NCBI RefSeq assembly: GCF_030272615.1
Contig: NC_081405.1
Location: 19,736,547 to 19,800,546, forward strand
Origin: Cryptomeria japonica
Taxonomy: Eukaryota > Streptophyta > Pinopsida > Cupressales > Cupressaceae
Reading direction: 5' to 3'
DNA: 64,000 nt
This document shows, one piece after another, positions 58,601 through 64,000 of the stretch. The position numbers were made by a program, and so were the translations under genes. Under the pieces are notes generated by a model. It made no database searches. It was given only the letters and a program-made list of their open reading frames with translations, and had not been told where the DNA came from. Position 1 is the stretch's first letter. The number at the start of each line of letters is the position of its first letter.

Positions 58601-61096
58601 AAACTCAGATTCAAAGGAAAACCTAGCAAACCATATTGCCCACCTACTACAAAGAGGACACCTTTTATAATCAAAGCACCATCAAGCACTATCCCCACTG
58701 CCCCATCAAGGCTCACAACTCCACCGCAACCATCACCAGTGCCAAACATACCACCAATCGAACCAGTAATCCCATCAATAACACCAATAGTAGCAGCAAC
58801 TACATTGGAACCCGCAACAACATCTATGGCGCCAGTAGTTCTAGCAGAAGCCACTGAGTCACCATTACCAATACTTCCAGTAACAAATCCTTTAAACCCC
58901 ATCACCACAAAAGTACATAAACCAATCACGCCTGCAGTATTTAACTCCAAAGACATCCCAGTATGGTATAGCAATCGGATGTTGGAAAGTGATTCAGAGA
59001 CCGACTCACATGAGTGGGAATTCGATTCAGTGCAACTTAACACTTCAGATGAGGAAGACACATCACCACCTCCGCCACGCAAAGACATTCCTGTTTACGG
59101 AGAAGCACAGATAAAGACCACTTGGGTACCTGAGCTGGAAACATCTTCCACAGACCCTAAGTCTCATCCTACGCCTGATTCTGACAAGGAGAGTACCATT
59201 AACGACCTTCACCATAACGTCTTAACCCTCACTGATACCTCTAACGCACTTAACTTAATCGATGAAGTAATGCCCATTATCCACCCTGAACTCATTGAAT
59301 GGAACCAACCAAATCCCCCATGTCTTGACCTCTTCCAAAACGATGAGGCTATCATTGACTTTTTGGAAATAAGGGATAATCTACCAAGCGGGGATCACAA
59401 AGCTGGATTCGCCATTCAACTTAATAGCGCAGCATACTTCGGGGCGGATGCCAAACCCTTCAGCTGCAAAAATATAACAATAAAACATGGATCTTCCAGT
59501 GAAAACCACACTGTGGCACTGTTTGATCCGACAAAAGTAAAAAGAAAGAGCGTATCCAATGGTGAAAACCTCTCTGAGGCGCCTGAGGATGAAGGGTTTG
59601 ACATTCTCCCTGCAAGTACACAACAGGAACGATCGACGATCCTCATTGAGGAGACTAAAGAATACAATGTGGGGACTCCTGAAAGCCCTCATATCATACA
59701 TCTGGCATCTCTTCTCACTCCAGAGGAACAGCCTCAATTTATAGAGTTCTTCCAACAACGTCAGATCAACTTTGCATGGTCATATGCAGACATGCCTGGG
59801 CTTGATCCTGATTTAGTCATGCATCATCTCACAGTAGCAGAAGGAGCCAAACCTGTTAAGCAAAAGCTTCGTAAGATGCATCCCCAGATTGCAGTGCTAG
59901 TCAAAACAGAACTCAAGAAACTCCTGGATGTTGGTTTCATTAGACCAATTGATTATGCAGAATGGATCTCCAATATTGTGCCAGTCGGCAAACCAAAAGG
60001 GGGCATCCGCATTTGTACAGACTTCAGAGATCTGAATAAGGCATGTCCTAAGGATGACTTCCCTCTACCAAATATTGATATCATAGTGGATCTAACACCA
60101 GGACATGCCATGCTTTCACTCATGGATGGATTTTCAGGATACAATCAAATAAAGATCGCACCAGAGGACCAACATAAGACAGCCTTCACATGTCCATGGG
60201 GCACATACTGCTGGAATGTAATGCCTTTTGGTCTAAAGAATGCAGGAGCGACCTATCAAAGAGAAATGACCACCATCTTCCATGACATGATGCATACTAT
60301 AATGGAAGATTATGTGGATGACTTACTAGCAAAATCACTCACAAGAGGAGGACATCTCCATATCTTAGATCAAATCTTTGATAGATTGGAACAATATCAT
60401 GTTCGACTCAACCCAAAGAAATGTGTCTTTGGAGTGACCTCCGGGAAGCTTCTAGGATACATTGTCTCAAGCAAAGGCATTGAGGTCGATCCAGCAAAGG
60501 TTAAAGCAATCATGGACATGCCACCTCCAAAGAATATCAGTCAGCTAAGGACACTACAAGGACGGCTTCAATCCATCCGCAGATTCATTGCACAATTAGC
60601 CGATAAGTGTCACCCATTCACACACCTGCTACACAAGAACATTCGCTTTCAATGGGATGATAGATGCCAGCAAGCATTTCAGTCACTCAAAGACTATCTC
60701 ATGAATCCACCATTGTTGATGCCACCAGATCCAAGTAGACCATTATTACTCTATATCTCGGCAACAAGTACAGCATTGGGTGTACTACTGGCACAACATA
60801 ATGCAGAAGGTAAAGAGTGTGCTGTATACTACATCTCTCGCACACTGGTTGGCTATGAACTCAATTACACACCTATTGAGCGAGCTTGCTTAGCAGTAAT
60901 CTTGGCAGCCACTAAATTGCGGCACTATCTATTGACACACAAGGTGCAACTCATTGCAAAGATTGATCCACTCAAGTATTTACTTAGCAAAGCAGCATTG
61001 ACAGGTCGCTTAGCCAAATGGGTGATGATTCTAAGTGAATTTGATATTGAGTATGTGGACCGTAAAGCTATCAAAGGTCAGGTTATTGCAGATTAG
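55670..61096 (+). CDS. Gag-protease-RT-RNase H polyprotein, intact first ORF
   Basis: 1,808 codons from an ATG in good context (ACAAAATGG). Domains: basic/acidic N-terminus; Gag fold about residues 156-330 ('FPRGFETPKFEKYRGKGDPR'); CHHC zinc knuckle C463-C476 (CEFHQGRGHKTSNC); aspartic protease with catalytic Asp684 in 'VLIDNGAGLNI' and 'LLLGRPW' at 755; G-patch-like segment 928-971; Pro/Thr/Ile-rich linker about 985-1090 followed by an acidic stretch; RT from about 1390 with YVDD at 1548-1551; native RNase H about 1648-1780, whose catalytic Asp is Ser ('LLYISATSTALG'). It ends in TAG at 61094-61096, after 'KAIKGQVIAD', where related elements read on. Confidence 0.93.
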   Translation: MAQTRSRSRQREMEIEEEEDNLNEFQEALGGNGNDENPSTPTPSTIERVQHNPHFNRLFDEILRSNADAHFLRLAQEGAKLPSDFDLAQLRQASERQSRHEEERRRDHIRYNIPRGNPPPPPPNEIEMLRQQVENLAQQLHSGVKTNQFSLNDICPYPFDRNLYMPPFPRGFETPKFEKYRGKGDPRDHVREFHSACLEVAYEDTYLMRLFPQSLGGTTTSWFSRLPGGIRTFEELIQKFLSHYSYNIERDITMADLCNTKQKPGELFSVFLQRWRQMSSRRSLQLPERELVEIFISNLNEEMEFHLDVKDTDSFNDMITKGIKCERALIKKGLIKIFNEPKDGPRPRFNSDKPNFWNKNKNIVNDGVVDARTVQNAQPVVRFAGQNPPPQNNTNVLPNQGRITSQDEPRPRPQKQKRTYTPLGEPIETVMRQLISQNLITLPKLSNYEPQVKPAWWRDTEHCEFHQGRGHKTSNCHRLKDLIQDLIDRGEIEIEGHDPKTTNNDHQMFKNPLPSQDQRGPSTSRRGPDTTDYTQAAYNYTVNHLYDASEQIATITFKNPTSNCNVVTRRGKVTIKAAPQGTTSIPKQYNLVEQLDKTPTLISILELLRLSPSHKTILDQALQEASVPANLNTDQFQAMVGSLKSSPCLTFSESDNSSFQQPHNASLHIEGFVNQHRIKRVLIDNGAGLNICTLQLVTALGYAIESVDPRKKITIKAYDDAERSSKGAVVLPIRVGPVVKHITCQVLDLPLPYNLLLGRPWIHAMQAVPSTYHQCIKFPHNGAEITILGDANPFAFCHNISHQPEITVPNNREAISSTSYISPASLASSNTPIPKQEKLKMKVAEEGPGEYNLSQLFCVGQMPISPRTHGKPQQLLQQPLITPACALTPFILGKSQEEETQDEDLAEWIYKDPITTDIPRVTLPTEQYGKGLLIMQRMGYDGQSALGYCKQGRHEPLLPEFKPKGNTGLGFEKEVLPKLRFKGKPSKPYCPPTTKRTPFIIKAPSSTIPTAPSRLTTPPQPSPVPNIPPIEPVIPSITPIVAATTLEPATTSMAPVVLAEATESPLPILPVTNPLNPITTKVHKPITPAVFNSKDIPVWYSNRMLESDSETDSHEWEFDSVQLNTSDEEDTSPPPPRKDIPVYGEAQIKTTWVPELETSSTDPKSHPTPDSDKESTINDLHHNVLTLTDTSNALNLIDEVMPIIHPELIEWNQPNPPCLDLFQNDEAIIDFLEIRDNLPSGDHKAGFAIQLNSAAYFGADAKPFSCKNITIKHGSSSENHTVALFDPTKVKRKSVSNGENLSEAPEDEGFDILPASTQQERSTILIEETKEYNVGTPESPHIIHLASLLTPEEQPQFIEFFQQRQINFAWSYADMPGLDPDLVMHHLTVAEGAKPVKQKLRKMHPQIAVLVKTELKKLLDVGFIRPIDYAEWISNIVPVGKPKGGIRICTDFRDLNKACPKDDFPLPNIDIIVDLTPGHAMLSLMDGFSGYNQIKIAPEDQHKTAFTCPWGTYCWNVMPFGLKNAGATYQREMTTIFHDMMHTIMEDYVDDLLAKSLTRGGHLHILDQIFDRLEQYHVRLNPKKCVFGVTSGKLLGYIVSSKGIEVDPAKVKAIMDMPPPKNISQLRTLQGRLQSIRRFIAQLADKCHPFTHLLHKNIRFQWDDRCQQAFQSLKDYLMNPPLLMPPDPSRPLLLYISATSTALGVLLAQHNAEGKECAVYYISRTLVGYELNYTPIERACLAVILAATKLRHYLLTHKVQLIAKIDPLKYLLSKAALTGRLAKWVMILSEFDIEYVDRKAIKGQVIAD

Positions 61097-62035
61097 TTAG
61101 CCGATGCACCACTCATAGGCGATCATCCCCTCATTTCCAATTTTCCCAATGAAGAGATATTCATGAACACAGAAGCACAACCATGGAAACTATATTTTGA
61201 TGGTTCATACACTAGGCACGGCTCGGGGGCAGGCATTTTGTTTATCACACCTCAAGGTGATAGCATCCCGAAATCTTACAGGCTCACATTTCCATGCACA
61301 AACAACATAGCAGAATATGAGGCTTTGATCACAGGACTCAGGCTAGCCATACAATGGAAATTAAAAGAACTTCAAGTATATGGCGACTCACAACTGGTCA
61401 TTCGACAAGCAACTGATGAATATCAGACCAAAGATGATAAACTCATGCCATACAAGCAAATGGTGGACACTCTAAAGACATCATTTACTACTATCACTTT
61501 TGAGCAGATACCAAGAGATCAAAATCGAGCTGCTGACGCCATGGCTACTATCGCATCTCTCTTAGATCTTCCACAGAATTCAACACACTACGAGTTCTTG
61601 GTAGAACAGCTTTGGATTCCCGCTTATGATATCCCCGAATCCGAAATGATATGTCACCTTGTCGGTTCTGAATCCCCATGGTACGGTGAGTTCTACACCT
61701 ATCTTCGTGATCATACCCTTCCTCCCAACCAATCAAATAACCAACGTAAAACCTTCATTCGCCAAACTGCTCGATATACCATTATTGCTGAAACTTTATA
61801 CCGACGTAGTCTTGATGGTACTCTCCTTCGATGTCTGGAACAAGATGAGATAACAAAGGCTTTGGAAGAGGTACATGAAGGAATTTGCGGGACTCACTCA
61901 AGTGGTCCATCACTAGCCAAGAAGATCATGCGAGCTGGATATTATTGGCCATCTATGGAAAAGGATTCCTACTACTTTGTCAGGAAATGCAAGAAATGTC
62001 AAGTTCACGGTGACCTGATACATGCACCAGCATAG
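61097..62035 (+). CDS. Archaeal-type RNase H and integrase N-terminus (same frame after stop)
   Basis: Continues the frame directly after the TAG at 61094-61096 (LADAPLIGD...). The RNase H has all four acidic positions: 'LYFDGSYTRHGSGAGI' (Asp codon 61199), 'NNIAEYEALITGLR', 'VYGDSQLVIRQ' and 'RDQNRAADAMA'. Then comes the integrase zinc domain ('HEGICGTHSSGPSLAKKIMR', 'GYYWPSM', 'VRKCKKCQVHGD'). A second TAG at 62033-62035 follows 'LIHAPA'. The Met at 61163 is probably not a real start. Confidence 0.88.
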   Translation, partial: LADAPLIGDHPLISNFPNEEIFMNTEAQPWKLYFDGSYTRHGSGAGILFITPQGDSIPKSYRLTFPCTNNIAEYEALITGLRLAIQWKLKELQVYGDSQLVIRQATDEYQTKDDKLMPYKQMVDTLKTSFTTITFEQIPRDQNRAADAMATIASLLDLPQNSTHYEFLVEQLWIPAYDIPESEMICHLVGSESPWYGEFYTYLRDHTLPPNQSNNQRKTFIRQTARYTIIAETLYRRSLDGTLLRCLEQDEITKALEEVHEGICGTHSSGPSLAKKIMRAGYYWPSMEKDSYYFVRKCKKCQVHGDLIHAPA

Positions 62036-62935
62036 GAACTACAACCAATCACAACACCATGGCCTTTTTGTCAATGGGGCCTTGACCTTGTGGGTAAGAT
62101 TCACCCATCTTCATCCAATGGCCATAAATTCATTATTACCGCCACCGAATATTTCACCAAGTGGATCGAAGCTGTTCCACTTACCCAAGTTACCGGCAAG
62201 CAGATCGCCTCATTCATCCTCAATTACATCATCTGCCGGTATGGTGTACCCATGTCTATTGTCACAGATAACGGTCTCCCTTTCAAAAATCAGGATGTCC
62301 GTGAACTTTGTGAGAAATTTCATATCCAACACCGCTTTTCCACTCCCTATTACCCACAAGGCAATGGTCAGGCCGAAGCATCCAATAAAAACATATTGAG
62401 AATCCTAAAGAAGACAGTCAATGATGCCGGTCGTGATTGGCATGTTCAATTGAATCCAGCATTATGGGCATATCGAACTAGCATTCGAACCCCTACAGGT
62501 GCAACTCCTTATTCATTGGTCTATGGTCCAGAAGCTATCTTGCCTATTGAGGTCGAGATACCATCATTACGAGTTTCCTTGCATAATCTCATCGATGATG
62601 AAGCATACAGAGTCTCACGCCTTCAGGACTTAGAGTTACTTGATGAGAAGCGACAAGCTGCATACAATCACCTCAAAGCCTATCAGCAGCGCATGAGTAG
62701 AAGTTACAATCACCGAGTTAGACCTCGTACATTTGAGGTAGGTGATCTTGTTCTACGAGAGAATCCTCGCAACCAACCAAATAGAGAACATCAAGGCAAG
62801 TTTGAATCAAACTGGTTGGGCCCATATGTTGTCACTACTGTATTCGGATCCGGGGCATATCAGTTGGCTACATCAGAAGGAGAACCGCTCGCAGATCCAA
62901 TCAATAGCATGCACCTCAAAAGGTTTTATACCTAA
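62036..62935 (+). CDS. Integrase core and C-terminus (same frame after second stop)
   Basis: The frame continues after the TAG at 62033. The catalytic triad is complete: Asp at 62084 ('WGLDLVGKI'), Asp at 62267 ('IVTDNGLPF'), Glu at 62375 ('GNGQAEASNK'), with 35 residues between the last two (D,D35E). A C-terminal GPY/F-type module ('FEVGDLVLRENPRNQPN', 'WLGPYVVTTVFGSGAYQL') ends with 'MHLKRFYT' and TAA at 62933-62935. No chromodomain. Confidence 0.92.
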   Translation, partial: ELQPITTPWPFCQWGLDLVGKIHPSSSNGHKFIITATEYFTKWIEAVPLTQVTGKQIASFILNYIICRYGVPMSIVTDNGLPFKNQDVRELCEKFHIQHRFSTPYYPQGNGQAEASNKNILRILKKTVNDAGRDWHVQLNPALWAYRTSIRTPTGATPYSLVYGPEAILPIEVEIPSLRVSLHNLIDDEAYRVSRLQDLELLDEKRQAAYNHLKAYQQRMSRSYNHRVRPRTFEVGDLVLRENPRNQPNREHQGKFESNWLGPYVVTTVFGSGAYQLATSEGEPLADPINSMHLKRFYT

Positions 62936-64000
62936 GGTGTACAAGGCATCAGGCTCCCCTACATATCAGAAAAATACCAAAAACATTCAGAAAATGTCCT
63001 GAAGAAAATACAAAAACATTCAAAAAAGTAAAGAAAAATCATGCATCCAAACGGTGAACAACCACTCCGGTGGCACCTTGGGTAAGTGCGATGGTGAAAA
63101 CCTGGCAAACGGGCACCACTCGTAAAGGCAATAGCTCCATTATCTTTCAAAGCTTGTTGCGATCACATTCATGCACACATACATCCATCCATCCCAACCA
63201 TGGCTTGTTATTTGATCTGCAATTAAGAAAGTACTCCATGCGTCTAGCATCCCACCTTTTCATAGTCAGGTCTACAAACTGGGGGCAATACCCTTACCCT
63301 CGTAATGGAAGTGGATTCTACATTGTCTTATATATCATTACGCTCTTCATTCAAGCAATCATCAGAAAAATACCAAAAACATTCAGAAAATGTCCTGAAG
63401 AAAATACAAAAACATTCAAAAAATGTCTCAACACAAAATCTAAAAACATTCAGAAAATGTCCTGAAAAAAAAAAAAATAATACAAAAACATTCAAAAATG
63501 TCTCGCAAAATACCAAAAACATTCAAAAATGACTCACAAAATCCAAAAACATTCAAAAACTATTACACAAAATCCAAAAACATCGAAAAACCCATAAAAA
63601 ATCACACAAAAACATGGCAACACATTGTGCATATTCATCCATGCAGATACCAAAACAAGCATTGACAAATACTCACACAAATGACCACTTATCACTCGAC
63701 CAAAACAATCAACATCAACAATCAAACTGTCTTTTCAACAAGGATGCATCCTTCCTTACCAAAACAAAGACAAGATGACGTTTTCTTTGACAAGAAAATT
63801 ATGTTAAGCTATCAAATACTTGGTTGATTTGTGAGTACAATCGTTTGTTTATCTGTATCGGGATCTTTTCAGCATTGTTTTGTTTTGTTTGCGCATCATT
63901 TCCGATGAAGTTCTGGGGCATGTACTAAGGTGTCTACGTGGGAAGTTCACTAAGCTACGTGATCCTATGCAAAATGCAGTCATAGATCACTATGGCTTGC
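62936..64000 (+). other. 3' non-coding region of Tat-like element
   Basis: AT-rich, with a repeat array (62960-63600) and two G-rich boxes (AAACTGGGGGCAAT near 63276; TTCTGGGGCATG near 63912) resembling polypurine tracts. The expected LTR start TGTAGTCACA does not follow either box, so the 3' LTR is presumably beyond the window. Small ORFs are not supported. Confidence 0.6.
62960..63600. repeat. AAAAACATTCA.AAAATG repeat array
   Basis: A block of about 65 bp starting 'ATCAGAAAAATACCAAAAAC' occurs at 62966 and again, almost identical, at 63361. The core AAAAACATTCAGAAAATGTC and variants then repeat several times to 63600 with units of about 25-35 bp. Confidence 0.85.

Larger units (their letters stand above)
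51422..64000 (+). mobile_element. Tat-like Ty3/gypsy element, 5' LTR to beyond window end
   Basis: LTR (51422-52819), primer-binding region (52822-52862), leader (52863-55669), gag-pol (55670-62935) and 3' non-coding DNA follow in the standard order. The 3' LTR is not reached. It is inserted in the RT of the minus-strand gypsy element; the 5 bp before the LTR are AACAC. The Tat assignment rests on the extra archaeal-type RNase H after the native RNase H, the absence of a chromodomain and the very long leader. It is the least decayed element here: two in-frame stops in about 7.3 kb. Confidence 0.9.

Noticed and set aside
58495-59088. Antisense ORF of 197 codons opposite gag-pol
   Set aside because: It lies entirely over the Pro/Thr-rich linker of the polyprotein and has a Gly/Val/Ser-rich composition expected from reading that linker backwards. 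No domain.
61094-62035. Programmed stop-codon read-through at the two TAG codons
   Set aside because: The bases after them (TTAGCC and GAACTA) do not match the known CAR-YYA read-through context, and no pseudoknot is obvious. Decay is simpler, though I keep the question as a finding.
63904-63935. Start of the 3' LTR after the G-rich box TTCTGGGGCATG
   Set aside because: The following bases (TGTACTAAGG) do not match the 5' LTR start TGTAGTCACA, so I do not place the 3' LTR in the window.

Overview
The window looks like intergenic DNA from a large, repeat-rich plant nuclear genome. The old, deeply nested LTR retrotransposons, many solo LTRs and AT-rich spacers suggest a gymnosperm such as a conifer, but that is inference and no marker gene confirms it. 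I found no convincing single-copy host gene, no rRNA or tRNA gene, and no bacterial or organellar segment. Almost everything recognisable is a Ty3/gypsy or Ty1/copia retrotransposon, a solo LTR, a decayed LINE or a minisatellite.

Layout from left to right. (1) 1-4327: probable 3' part of a plus-strand Tat-like gypsy element. It holds an antisense plant-mobile-domain (PMD) pseudogene, two minisatellites, a nested solo LTR (2314-3208) and a 3' LTR (3540-4327). (2) 4328-16792: remains of a plus-strand copia element whose reverse transcriptase was split by a solo LTR (4479-5210) and by a complete minus-strand gypsy element with both LTRs (5928-14245). Its 3' end carries an apparently identical 742-bp tandem duplication. 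(3) 16793-20392: decayed, mostly unclassified DNA. (4) 20393-28810: a full-length but dead plus-strand copia element with a solo LTR (22651-23878) nested in gag. (5) 28811-34633: a decayed LINE, a two-copy repeat, a minisatellite, a copia fragment and AT-rich DNA. (6) 34634-38795: a decayed copia element with a minus-strand solo LTR inside (35155-36301). (7) 38796-40272: spacer and a copia 3' end. (8) 40273-51421: a minus-strand gypsy element with LTR, a very long accessory ORF (split by solo LTR 42323-44205), a palindrome-rich spacer and pol. (9) 51422-64000: a plus-strand Tat-like gypsy element inserted into the previous one and running off the window. It has an LTR, an unusually long tRNA-Trp-complementary primer-binding region, a leader with repeated AGCGCT palindromes, and a nearly complete gag-pol frame of about 2,421 codons broken by two TAG stops.

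Insertion order can be read directly. Five solo LTRs have perfect 5-bp target duplications: CTCTC, AAACT, AGAGT, AGATC and CTTTA. The last element (51422 onward) is the best preserved and probably among the youngest. Its polyprotein has Gag, a zinc knuckle, protease, a G-patch-like segment, RT, a degenerate RNase H, a second archaeal-type RNase H with its four acidic residues, and a D,D35E integrase. The strongest leads are the 41-nt tRNA-Trp match, the leader palindrome array, the G-patch-like segment, the roughly 1,180-codon accessory frame at 46864-41428, and the aRNH-before-RT domain order in the gypsy element at 5928-14245.
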